18,173 nucleotides of DNA from JASHVB01 sp049522565 (GCA_049522565.1 JBEKNT010000102.1:1-18173); one strand, 5' to 3'; shown: positions 7,006 to 13,205, counted from the stretch's first letter. Program-made: numbers and translations. Notes: generated by a model not told the origin, from the sequence alone.

Positions 7006-9816
7006 TCACGCGGCGGCCCGGCACACCAGGCCGGACTCGACGGCGTCGGCGCAGCGCAGGCACAGCGACGGATGCGCGGCCACCGAGCCGACCTCGGACA
7101 GCACCCGCCAGCAGCGGACGCACTTGGTGCCGGGCGCCGGCGTCACCGTCGCCATGTCGTCGGCGCTGCCGGCAACCGGGCGCACCGAGGAGACGATGGC
7201 GATCTCTTCCCATTCCGCCGGCGACAGCAATTCCGCCTCGTCGGGGGCCAGCGGCAGGGTGACCGCCGCGGCCAGCGACGCGCCCAGCGTCTTGGCGGCC
7301 CGGGCTTCCTCGATCGGCACGGTGATACGGCGGCGGATGGCGCGGATGGTCTCCCACTTCGCCGCCAGCGCGTCGTCGCGCCACTCGCGCGGCAGGTCGG
7401 GGAAGAGCTGCAGGTGCACGCTCTCGGCGTCGCCGAAGCGGGCGGCCCAGGCTTCCTCGGCGGTGAAGCACAGCGCCGGCGCCAGCCAGGTGGTCAGGCA
7501 GCGGTGCAGATGGTCCAGCACCGTGCGCGCGGCACGGCGCCGCAGGCTGTCCGGCCGGTCGCAGTAGAGCGTGTCCTTCCGGATGTCGAAATAGAACGCC
7601 GACAGGTCGCCGGAACAGAAGTTGTGCAGCTCGGGATAGACGCCGGTCCAGTCGTAGCTGGCCACCGCGCCGCGGATCCGGGCGTCCAGCGCGCTGAGCC
7701 GGTGCAGCACCCAGCGCTCCAGCTCCGGCATCTCCGCCAGCGGGACACGTTCCGCTTCATCGAACCCCGCCAGGCTGCCGAGCACCCAGCGCAGCGTGTT
7801 GCGCAGCCGGCGATACAGCTCGGCGGTCTGCTTGAGGATTTCCCCGCCGATGCGCAGGTCCTCGCTGGTGTCCGACATCATCACCCAGAGCCGCAGGATA
7901 TCCACGCCGTACTGCTTCGCCACCTGTTCCGGCGCGACCACATTGCCCAGCGACTTCGACATCTTCCTGCCCTGCTCATCCAGCACGAAGCCGTCGGTCA
8001 GCACCGCCTTGAACGGCGCCCGGCCGCGCGTGCCGACGGATTCCAGAAGCGATGACTGGAACCAGCCGCGATGCTGGTCGGAGCCTTCCAGGTACAGATC
8101 CGCCGGCCAGGGCAGGTTGCGGCCCTCCAGCACAAACGCATGCGTCGAGCCCGACTCGAACCACACGTCCACGATGTCCATGACCTGTTCGTAGTCGTCC
8201 GGATCGCGGTCGTTGCCGAGGAAGCGCGACGGGGGGGATGCGTACCAGGCATCGGCGCCTTCCGCGGTGAACGCCTCGACGATGCGCCGCACCACCGCGG
8301 GGTCGCGCAGCGGCTCGCCGGTGCGTTTGTCCACGAATACGGTGATCGGCACGCCCCAGGCGCGCTGGCGGCTGATGCACCAGTCGGGGCGGCCGGCCAC
8401 CATCGAGCCGATGCGGTTGCGCCCCTGGTCGGGCACGAACTGCGTCGCATCGATCGCGGCGAGCGCCTTCTCGCGGATGCGCTCCGGCCCGTCCAGGCGG
8501 ATGAACCATTGCGGCGTGGCGCGGAAGATCAGCGGCGCCTTGGAGCGCCAGGAATGCGGGTAGGAGTGCACCAGCTTGCCGCGCGCCAGCAGGGCGCCCG
8601 CCGCGTCCAGCGCGGCGCAGACCGGGTCGGACGCCTTGTAAACGTGCACGCCGGCGAACAGCGGCACCCAGGCATTGAACGTGCCGTCGGGGCCGACCGT
8701 CTCCGGGATGTCCAGTGCACTCTTGCGGCCGAGGTCGAAGTCCTCCTCGCCGTGGCCGGGAGCGATGTGGACGAAGCCGGTACCCGCTTCGGTGGTGACG
8801 AAATCGCCGAACAGCAACGGCGTGTCCTGGTCGTAGCCGCGTCCCCGCAGCGGATGCGCGCAGACGATGCCGGCGAGCGCGGCGCCCTTGAAGACGTGCA
8901 GCACGTGATGCGTGGCGATGCCGACATCGGTGCAGAACTGTGGCAACAGGGTCAAAGCCACCAGCAGCTTTTCCCCGACCCGGGCGCGCGAGCCGTCCGC
9001 GACGGCATCGACATGCAGCAGCGCGTAGTCGATCTCCTCCCCCGCGGCGACGGCGCGGTTGCCGGGCATGGTCCAGGGGGTCGTCGTCCAGATCACCACC
9101 GCGGCGCCGTGCAGTTCCGGCAGCGGCGCCGTGGTGATCGGGAAGCGCACCCAGATCGTCGTGCTGGTGTGATCGTGGTACTCGATCTCGGCCTCGGCCA
9201 GCGCGGTCTTCTCTACCGGCGACCACATCACCGGGCGCAGGCCGCGATACAGCGCGCCGTTCAGCAGGAACTTGCAGATCTCGTGGGCGATCGCCGCTTC
9301 GGACGGGCGGTCCATGGTGGCGTAGCGGGCGGCGAAATCGCCCTCCACGCCGAGGCGGCGGAACTCCTGCGCCTGCACGGTCATCCAGTGGTCGGCCCAG
9401 GCGCGGCATTCGGCGCGGAAATCCAGCACCGGGACGGCGTCCTTGTCGCGGCCCTCCTTGCGGTAGCGCTCCTCGATCTGCCACTCGATCGGCAGGCCGT
9501 GGCAGTCCCAGCCGGGGATGTAGTTGGCGTCGTAGCCGGCCATCTGCCGGGTGCGGTTGATGAAGTCCTTGTGGATCTTGTTCAGCGCGGTGCCGATATG
9601 GATGTTGCCGTTCGCGTAGGGCGGACCGTCATGCAGGATGAACAGCGGCCGGCCGGCGGAGGCGGCGCGCAGTTTGCCCCACATGCCCTCGGCGTCCCAG
9701 CGCGCCAGGATCTGCGGCTCCTTCTTCGGCAGGTCGCCGCGCATCGGGAAGCCGGTCTGCGGCAGGAACACCGTGTCGCGATAGTCGCGCTCGGCTTCGG
9801 TTGGGGCGTCGTTCAT
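7006..9816 (-). CDS. ileS: isoleucyl-tRNA synthetase
   Basis: This class I aminoacyl-tRNA synthetase charges tRNA-Ile in the cytoplasm and edits mis-activated valine. It has 936 residues against about 938 in E. coli. The ATP-binding HIGH motif appears as HIGT at residues 73-76 in PPYANGNIHIGTALNK, and KMSKS begins at about K618. The editing (CP1) domain lies between them, with WTTTPWTMPGN. The C-terminus carries the bacterial zinc site CVRC (899-902) and CLRC (919-922), as in the eubacterial (type 1) form. I prefer the ATG at 9816; a TTG four codons earlier (9828) is possible. It is the first gene of the operon that continues into lspA. The upstream region has a promoter-like sequence and two leader hairpins, but I see no T-box signature. 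Confidence 0.97.
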   Translation of the reverse strand: MNDAPTEAERDYRDTVFLPQTGFPMRGDLPKKEPQILARWDAEGMWGKLRAASAGRPLFILHDGPPYANGNIHIGTALNKIHKDFINRTRQMAGYDANYIPGWDCHGLPIEWQIEERYRKEGRDKDAVPVLDFRAECRAWADHWMTVQAQEFRRLGVEGDFAARYATMDRPSEAAIAHEICKFLLNGALYRGLRPVMWSPVEKTALAEAEIEYHDHTSTTIWVRFPITTAPLPELHGAAVVIWTTTPWTMPGNRAVAAGEEIDYALLHVDAVADGSRARVGEKLLVALTLLPQFCTDVGIATHHVLHVFKGAALAGIVCAHPLRGRGYDQDTPLLFGDFVTTEAGTGFVHIAPGHGEEDFDLGRKSALDIPETVGPDGTFNAWVPLFAGVHVYKASDPVCAALDAAGALLARGKLVHSYPHSWRSKAPLIFRATPQWFIRLDGPERIREKALAAIDATQFVPDQGRNRIGSMVAGRPDWCISRQRAWGVPITVFVDKRTGEPLRDPAVVRRIVEAFTAEGADAWYASPPSRFLGNDRDPDDYEQVMDIVDVWFESGSTHAFVLEGRNLPWPADLYLEGSDQHRGWFQSSLLESVGTRGRAPFKAVLTDGFVLDEQGRKMSKSLGNVVAPEQVAKQYGVDILRLWVMMSDTSEDLRIGGEILKQTAELYRRLRNTLRWVLGSLAGFDEAERVPLAEMPELERWVLHRLSALDARIRGAVASYDWTGVYPELHNFCSGDLSAFYFDIRKDTLYCDRPDSLRRRAARTVLDHLHRCLTTWLAPALCFTAEEAWAARFGDAESVHLQLFPDLPREWRDDALAAKWETIRAIRRRITVPIEEARAAKTLGASLAAAVTLPLAPDEAELLSPAEWEEIAIVSSVRPVAGSADDMATVTPAPGTKCVRCWRVLSEVGSVAAHPSLCLRCADAVESGLVCRAAA

Positions 9817-9840
9817 GAGTCGGTCCAAGGGCTGTCCGGA

Positions 9841-9903
9841 GCGGCTCAGGGGCCGCGATTGGGTGGGCGCGCGCGGTTTCCCGGGGCTCAGCGAGCCACC
9901 GGG
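9841..9903 (-). promoter_or_regulatory. two hairpins in the ileS 5' leader
   Basis: On the transcribed strand of ileS the leader can form a strong hairpin at 9880-9903 (stem CCGGG-GGCTC type, loop of 3 nt, one bulge) and a shorter one at 9841-9856 (GCGGC/GCCGC). Both lie between the candidate promoter and the start codon. Neither is followed by a T-run, so they are not obvious intrinsic terminators. A regulatory role is speculative. Confidence 0.3.
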
Positions 9904-9945
9904 CGGGTAATTCGCGCCTGCCTATACACGGATGCCATGGGGGAG

Positions 9946-9975
9946 AATATGTGGAGGTTGCGGGGGCGCGGTCAA
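9946..9975 (-). promoter_or_regulatory. candidate promoter of the ileS operon
   Basis: Read on the minus strand, TTGACC (9975-9970) and CATATT (9951-9946) are 18 nt apart and resemble sigma-70 -35 and -10 boxes. They lie about 130 nt upstream of the ileS ATG, in the divergent gap shared with the toxin-antitoxin module. This is sequence resemblance only. Confidence 0.4.
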
Positions 9976-10109
9976 GCTGCGCGATTGATAGCGATCGCTT
10001 CGACGGGCCTGACCCTCGCAGACGCATCTCCGCCAGCAAGTAAGATTTCAACACGGAGGCAGATCGAGCGCGACGGAGGACCACGGAGCAGGAGGTTCGA
10101 TGCGCTGAC

Positions 10110-10149
10110 TTGACGTTGTTTAACATTATTCCTATTTTGTCTGACATTA
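10110..10149 (+). promoter_or_regulatory. promoter and repeated operator of the TA module
   Basis: TTGACG (10110-10115) and TATTTT (10133-10138), exactly 17 nt apart, form a good sigma-70-type promoter 27 nt before the antitoxin ATG. The segment is conspicuously AT-rich. ACATTA occurs at 10123-10128 and again at 10144-10149, 21 bp (two helical turns) apart and bracketing the -10 box. This fits autorepression by the antitoxin or the antitoxin-toxin complex, the usual control of type II modules (inference). Confidence 0.5.
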
Positions 10150-10164
10150 ACCCGGGAGGATGCA

Positions 10165-10437
10165 ATGGCCGATGTCGCGCAGCGGGAGGCCGTCAATCGC
10201 CGGACCATCCTGGTCCAGGCGGCCGAAGAGCGCGGCCTGCTGGGCTCCAAGCACCGCCAGATGGGCGGGCGCTTCTCCGAGGCTCTGGTCGAAGAGGCGA
10301 AGCGTGTCAGCGGCATTGCCGAAAACACCGATCTGCTCACCTACGCGCTGATCAAGGTAGCGCTGGAGGACGATTTCGGCGAGCGATTGCTCCGGCGGAA
10401 GGGCGGGGTGCCGAAAGGGACATTGTTTGCAGGCTGA
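10165..10437 (+). CDS. putative antitoxin of a PIN-type TA module
   Basis: This is a 90-residue protein with acidic and basic stretches but no membrane segment or signal peptide. It begins MADVAQREAVNRRTILVQAA and ends GGVPKGTLFAG. The middle (about 34-70: FSEALVEEAKRVSGIAENTDLLTYALIKVALEDDFG) looks helical and may be a ribbon-helix-helix-like or toxin-binding region, but I recognise no named family. GGGAGGA lies 4 nt before the ATG. Its stop overlaps the start of the PIN-domain gene by 11 nt, the translational coupling typical of type II antitoxin-toxin pairs, so the antitoxin call rests mainly on context. A relic of its last 16 codons occurs at 13082-13132. Confidence 0.7.
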   Translation: MADVAQREAVNRRTILVQAAEERGLLGSKHRQMGGRFSEALVEEAKRVSGIAENTDLLTYALIKVALEDDFGERLLRRKGGVPKGTLFAG

Positions 10438-10996
10438 CCTGGCGCGTTCGCTGCGGCGCATCAAGCCGGAACGCCTGACCGGGTCGCTGTCGCGCCGGGA
10501 CGACGGCGACCTGGACTTCGCGGAAGCGGCCCCACTGTTCGGCCCGCCGCTCCTGCTCGACACCTGCGTCTACGTCGACGGCCTGGAGGGAAGCCTGCCG
10601 CCACGGGTGGAGGCCCTGCTGCGGACCCGCACCCTGATGCACCTGTCGGTGGTCGTCGGGGAATTGTCGCACAATTTCGGACGCCTCGATCCCAGGCATC
10701 CGAACACGCGCCGACACCTCGACGAACTCGCCGGCGTGATTGAGGAAATTCCCCGGCATCGGCTGGAGGATGCGATCAGCGCGGGCGTGCTTCTGGAGGC
10801 GGGAATCGTCTCCGGGCTGAGCTTCCGGCTGGGCGGGTTCCAGCCGGGCCAGGAGGTCGCCGCGCTCAACGACGCCACCATCTACCTGCATGCTCTGGAG
10901 CGCGGATACACCGTCCTGACGCGGAACATCCGCAACTTCGATTTCATGAACCAGATCGTGCCAGCCGGACGCGTGTTGTTCTATCGGGCCGTATGA
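10427..10996 (+). CDS. PIN-domain toxin (VapC-like ribonuclease)
   Basis: This is a 189-residue protein with a PIN fold, probably a Mg2+-dependent endoribonuclease held inactive by the upstream antitoxin. The acidic residues expected of PIN enzymes are visible: D45 in LLLDTCVYVDGL, E79 in VVVGELSHNF, D149 in ALNDATIYLHA, and N167/D172 in TRNIRNFDF. About 40 residues precede the PIN core, longer than in classical VapC, and may contact the antitoxin. The start is a TTG at 10427 with AAGGGA about 6 nt upstream, inside the 3' end of the antitoxin gene. The active-site set looks intact, so the module may be functional. A homologous 5' fragment lies at 13122-13205. Confidence 0.75.
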   Translation: MQADLARSLRRIKPERLTGSLSRRDDGDLDFAEAAPLFGPPLLLDTCVYVDGLEGSLPPRVEALLRTRTLMHLSVVVGELSHNFGRLDPRHPNTRRHLDELAGVIEEIPRHRLEDAISAGVLLEAGIVSGLSFRLGGFQPGQEVAALNDATIYLHALERGYTVLTRNIRNFDFMNQIVPAGRVLFYRAV

Positions 10997-11140
10997 TCCG
11001 TGCCTGGTCAGGCGCAGCACAGCTTTCCCGGTAAAGCGCCAGCACGGGCTCTGTCGCGACAGCGGTCGGCGCTTCAACCTATGGCACCCTTCTGTTACGA
11101 TCCGGCGAGACAGCGTGCCTTGAGCAGAAATCTCTGAGTG

Positions 11141-11374
11141 ATGCAAATGGCCAAGCTGCCGGAGCAGGAATCGGACGTGGTCGATGCGATCAGAAGCGTC
11201 GCCAATCAGTTGGGGCGCGCCCCTTCGCGCTCCGAGTTCCGCGCAGCGACGGGCGTGAGCGAGTATCAGATATCGAGGCACTTTCCGAGTTGTTGAGAAG
11301 CGCAGCGGGCTGCCGGCCTTGATCCCAATTCGACGAATGTCCGCCTTGATGATGACGTTCTCCTGAAGGATTGC
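11141..11374 (+). pseudogene. homing-endonuclease-associated repeat (HNH_repeat) fragment, frameshifted
   Basis: An ORF from ATG 11141 (or 11147) reads 51 codons and stops at 11296. Its sequence SVANQLGRAPSRSEFRAATG followed by VSEYQISRHFPS fits the short helical repeat found in homing-endonuclease-associated proteins (PF18780-like). Beyond the stop, homologous-looking sequence continues in shifted frames: ELLRSAAG from about 11288, then LDPNSTNVRLDDDVLLKD up to about 11370. At least two frame changes therefore broke the gene. The 3' end abuts the truncated end of the PIN_3 relic on the other strand at about 11371-11376, which looks like a deletion or rearrangement junction. The family assignment is from pattern memory. 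Confidence 0.55.
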
Positions 11375-11375
11375 A

Positions 11376-11652
11376 GTCGCGCAGGTTCGCCGTCACGATT
11401 ACGGTCGCACCACCATGGATTGCCGCCGCAAGCACCTGCCTGTCATCACGATCCGGCAACGTCAATTGCTCTATCAAATGCTCGTATCCGCTGACCAGGG
11501 CGTCGCCGACATGCGCTTCCATGAGGGAGCGAACCCGGGCGAGGCGTTCACGCGTCAGATCGGGCCGAACCGTCAGCAGCGCCGTGATCCACTCTCCATG
11601 CACACGGTCGGACCAGCGCGCGTAAGAGATTGATCAAGGCCAAATGCATGAG
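11376..11652 (-). pseudogene. PIN_3 toxin, C-terminal part (split by insertion, truncated)
   Basis: Read on the minus strand, this segment continues the toxin begun at 12506-12426. It reads MHLALINLLRA, then, after a 2-nt loss in a CGCGC run near 11616-11622, WSDRVHGEWITALLTVRPDL, and on through LIEQLTLPDRDDRQVLAAAI and GGATVIVTANLRD. The LPDRDDRxVLAAAI block with TANL is the conserved second half of PIN_3-family toxins. Homology stops at about 11376, where the frame runs into the homing-endonuclease-repeat relic, so the last part of the protein is missing. Three lesions have killed the gene: insertion of the 773-bp element, a frameshift and a 3' truncation. Confidence 0.7.
11645..11652. repeat. 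8-bp target site duplication, left copy
   Basis: TGCATGAG directly abuts the left terminal inverted repeat of the 773-bp element and is identical to 12426-12433 on its right side. The outward neighbour bases differ (A against T), so the duplication is exactly 8 bp. Confidence 0.8.
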
Positions 11653-11690
11653 GGGTCTTCCGTGCTTCGTGTGGGTCGTCCGGCACTACT
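11653..11690 (+). repeat. left terminal inverted repeat of the 773-bp element
   Basis: The sequence begins GGGTCTTCCGTGCTTCGTG and ends CCGGCACTACT. Its reverse complement matches 12388-12425 at 36 of 38 positions. Confidence 0.85.
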
Positions 11691-11803
11691 GCAGCGGAAT
11701 GATACATTAATGCGCGACGCTTTCAGTGCCACAAGCCCAAGCTTTATCAACGTTTCGGCAAGATTTTGATGCCATTATCGGGCGGCAAGATTGGAGCGGG
11801 CAA

Positions 11804-12187
11804 ATGCACGAGGATGAAACTGCAATCAACCGGATATCCGATTGTGTCATCGGGTGCGCATTCGGCGTGATGAACAAGCTCGGGTGCGGATTCCTCGAGA
11901 AAGTCTGTGAGAACGCTTTGGCGCACGAGTTGCGAAAGGCGGGACTCAGCGTAGCGCAGCAGTACGGGATCAAGGTTCGCTACGACGATATCATCGTCGG
12001 GGACTACATCGCTGATCTTCTGATCGAAGGTGCTGTTGTCGTGGAATTGAAGGCTGTGAAGACGTTGGATAGCGTACACACTGCACAATGCATCAATTAC
12101 CTCAAAGCGAGTGGTCTGCAGCTTTGTCTTCTGCTCAATTTTGGCAAGCCGCGCGTGGAAGTCCATCGTGTGGCAAATGGCCTTTGA
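11804..12187 (+). CDS. GxxExxY (PDDEXK_3-type) protein, GxxExxC variant
   Basis: This 127-residue protein has the normal length of the GxxExxY family, a group of unknown role assigned to the PD-(D/E)XK nuclease superfamily. The family motif appears as G29-F-L-E32-K-V-C35 (LGCGFLEKVCENAL); the usual final Tyr is Cys here. The nuclease-like core has D71 (YIADLLI), E81-L-K83 (VVVELKAV) and Q95 (HTAQCINYLK), matching the D...ExK...Q pattern. I chose the ATG at 11804, with GGAG 7 nt upstream. The frame is open back to a GTG at 11726, but that would add 26 residues unlike the family. It is the only gene of the 773-bp insertion and lies 15 nt before a strong hairpin that could terminate its transcript or protect its 3' end. 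It may be cargo or part of the mobility system; the sequence cannot decide. Confidence 0.85.
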   Translation: MHEDETAINRISDCVIGCAFGVMNKLGCGFLEKVCENALAHELRKAGLSVAQQYGIKVRYDDIIVGDYIADLLIEGAVVVELKAVKTLDSVHTAQCINYLKASGLQLCLLLNFGKPRVEVHRVANGL

Positions 12188-12202
12188 GATTTGGCTCTGT
12201 CC

Positions 12203-12344
12203 ATCTGCGTGCATCTGCGTGCATCTGCGGTTCCAATTTCTTGCTTTGGCTGGACAGCACCGTCACGCCTGATCTGGCGACGCCGGAGATGTGCGCGCTT
12301 CGGTAAGAAATTGGAACCGCAGATGCACGCAGATGCACGCAGAT
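12203..12344. repeat. perfect 40-bp inverted repeat made of 10-nt AGATGCACGC units
   Basis: The arms at 12203-12242 and 12305-12344 are exact reverse complements over all 40 bases, separated by 62 nt. The outer half of each arm is a tandem of 10-nt units (ATCTGCGTGC on the left, AGATGCACGC on the right); the inner half is AAGAAATTGGAACCGC and its complement. It begins 15 nt after the GxxExxY stop and lies wholly inside the mobile element. It would form a very stable cruciform in DNA or hairpin in RNA. From memory, similar runs of (C)GCAGAT units occur beside GxxExxY genes in other bacteria. Confidence 0.9.
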
Positions 12345-12387
12345 AAGGTCGGCGGGCAGGGAGTAATGGAACTTATCCTGACGCATG

Positions 12388-12425
12388 AAGTAGTGCCGGA
12401 CGACCCACACGAATCACGGAAGACC
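12388..12425 (-). repeat. right terminal inverted repeat of the 773-bp element
   Basis: This is the inverted partner of 11653-11690. Read outward-in on the minus strand it starts AGGTCTTCCGTGATTCGTG and ends CCGGCACTACT. Confidence 0.85.
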
Positions 12426-12433
12426 TTGCATGA
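12426..12433. repeat. 8-bp target site duplication, right copy
   Basis: TGCATGAG is identical to 11645-11652. On the minus strand it reads CTCATGCA and belongs to the codons for L-M-H of the interrupted PIN_3 toxin. Confidence 0.8.
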
Positions 12434-12506
12434 GTGTGTTGCGCAACAGCGCCGGATACAGCACGCTGGCATCGAGGAATGCGATGAGCGGAACAGTGGC
12501 GCTCAC
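12426..12506 (-). pseudogene. PIN_3 toxin, N-terminal part (split by insertion)
   Basis: From a GTG at 12506 the minus strand reads SATVPLIAFLDASVLYPALL then RNTLM, the typical start of PIN_3 toxins, with the first catalytic Asp in FLDASVLYP. After RNTLM the frame enters the 773-bp element and stops four codons later (QGLP-stop). The GTG overlaps the stop of the HTH antitoxin gene as GTGA, the coupling usual for this module. The rest of the gene resumes at 11652 on the same strand. Confidence 0.75.
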
Positions 12507-12958
12507 TCCAGACCCAGTTCCTGGTCTAGCGCCGCCAACTCGCGCAGCGCTTCGCGCCGCTTCGCGCGTGTGGCGACCTTATGGGCCAGCACATCCCTCA
12601 GTGGCAGTCTCCGCTGGTTGCCAACCATACGGACTGGTAACGTGCCGTTCTCGACCAGACTGACGAGATAGGGCCGCGAGACATTCAGGATATCGGCGGC
12701 CTGTTGCGTGGTGAGCTCGATCTCAACCGGGATCAGCGTCACCGCGTTTCCCGCGGCCATTTCTTTCAGCATCTCGGTAAGCAGGCGGGCGGCTGCTTGC
12801 GGCAGATCGAGGGTTGCCACCTCGTGCCCGGATTCGGCCACTTGAACACGCATCGCCAAGGCGCCCGATCGATGCTGTTGGAGAGCGTGGGTCGCCGCTG
12901 CCGCAAGCGCGACCTCTCGATCGGATGGAATGGTCGGGTCGGGTCGGGTTCGTGGCAT
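12503..12958 (-). CDS. HTH (excisionase-type) antitoxin partner of a PIN_3 toxin
   Basis: This 151-residue DNA-binding protein has a MerR/excisionase-like helix-turn-helix at about residues 82-126 (LTTQQAADILNVSRPYLVSL then VENGTLPVRMVGNQRRLPLRD). A variable N-terminal region and a short charged C-terminal helix surround it. Such proteins usually precede PIN_3 toxins and act as antitoxin and autorepressor. Here the downstream toxin overlaps by four bases but is broken, so this antitoxin has no intact partner in the window. I chose the ATG at 12958; GGGAG lies 11 nt upstream, somewhat far. A TTG at 12979 is an alternative. The frame is intact, so it may still bind its operator or neutralise a related toxin elsewhere. 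Confidence 0.82.
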   Translation of the reverse strand: MPRTRPDPTIPSDREVALAAAATHALQQHRSGALAMRVQVAESGHEVATLDLPQAAARLLTEMLKEMAAGNAVTLIPVEIELTTQQAADILNVSRPYLVSLVENGTLPVRMVGNQRRLPLRDVLAHKVATRAKRREALRELAALDQELGLE

Positions 12959-13008
12959 AACGATTGTCGCTCCCAGCAAAGCGGAACCAGTAGCACACGC
13001 GCGGATTA

Positions 13009-13023
13009 TTCGAAATACTCGAA
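13009..13023. promoter_or_regulatory. candidate operator upstream of the HTH antitoxin
   Basis: TTCGA-AATAC-TCGAA is a perfect 5+5+5 inverted repeat in a locally AT-rich stretch about 50 bp before the antitoxin ATG on the minus strand. On that strand TATTTCGA also occurs twice in direct repeat. The position fits autoregulation by the HTH antitoxin; this is inference. Confidence 0.35.
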
Positions 13024-13081
13024 ATAGACGAAGTGGATTTGCTGCCGCTCACTGGCTCCCTCCCGCGCGCGTTGGCAGCAG

Positions 13082-13205
13082 ATGCTCCGGCGAAAGAGCA
13101 AAGTGCCAAAAGGGACCTTCGTTGCAGGCTGACCTCGGGCGGTCCCTGCGTGGCATCAAGCCGGCACGCTGGACCGAGTTACTGTCGCGCCGGAACGACG
13201 GCGAA
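13082..13205 (+). pseudogene. relic of a second copy of the PIN TA module
   Basis: Positions 13082-13205 align without any gap to 10387-10510, at a constant offset of 2695. The stretch encodes the antitoxin C-terminus (MLRRKSKVPKGTFVAG-stop, against LLRRKGGVPKGTLFAG-stop). Overlapping by the same 11 nt is the toxin N-terminus from TTG 13122 (QADLGRSLRGIKPARWTELL then SRRNDGEL, against QADLARSLRRIKPERLTGSL then SRRDDGDL). Both sides then diverge abruptly, so only the junction of the two genes survives. The differences are scattered substitutions, so this is an older paralogous copy rather than a fresh duplication. Confidence 0.8.

Larger units (their letters stand above)
11653..12425 (+). mobile_element. 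773-bp insertion with TIRs carrying a GxxExxY-protein gene
   Basis: The insertion is bounded by 38-bp terminal inverted repeats at 11653-11690 and 12388-12425 (36 of 38 match; mismatches at positions 1 and 13) and by the 8-bp duplication TGCATGAG. It interrupts the minus-strand PIN_3 toxin gene. Deleting 11645-12425, or equivalently the element plus one duplicate, rejoins the frame as ALLRNTLMHLALINLLRA, so both ends are fixed by the sequence. Inside are one gene (GxxExxY, 11804-12187) and a 40-bp perfect inverted repeat (12203-12344). No transposase is encoded, so it is either a cargo-bearing non-autonomous unit mobilised in trans or one in which the PDDEXK-like protein takes part in mobility. 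The 8-bp duplication is shared by several IS families and does not identify one. Confidence 0.85.

Noticed and set aside
9817..10109. T-box riboswitch upstream of ileS
   Set aside because: There is no T-box consensus and no terminator with a T-run; T-boxes are mainly found in Gram-positive bacteria. Only two ordinary hairpins are seen.
8071..10113. 680-codon open frame on the + strand opposite ileS
   Set aside because: It is antisense to a clear isoleucyl-tRNA synthetase; its Arg/His/Gly-rich translation is typical of the shadow frame of GC-rich genes and shows no domain.
11190..11603. Intact 137-residue minus-strand protein
   Set aside because: Only its N-terminal part is PIN_3-like. The C-terminal half is the antisense of the homing-endonuclease-repeat relic, and the true N-terminus is missing through a frameshift and the insertion, so it is listed as a pseudogene.
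12203..12344. CRISPR-like array, because of the repeated AGATGCACGC units
   Set aside because: The units are 10 nt and directly abutting with no spacers, and they occur as an inverted pair; there are no cas genes.
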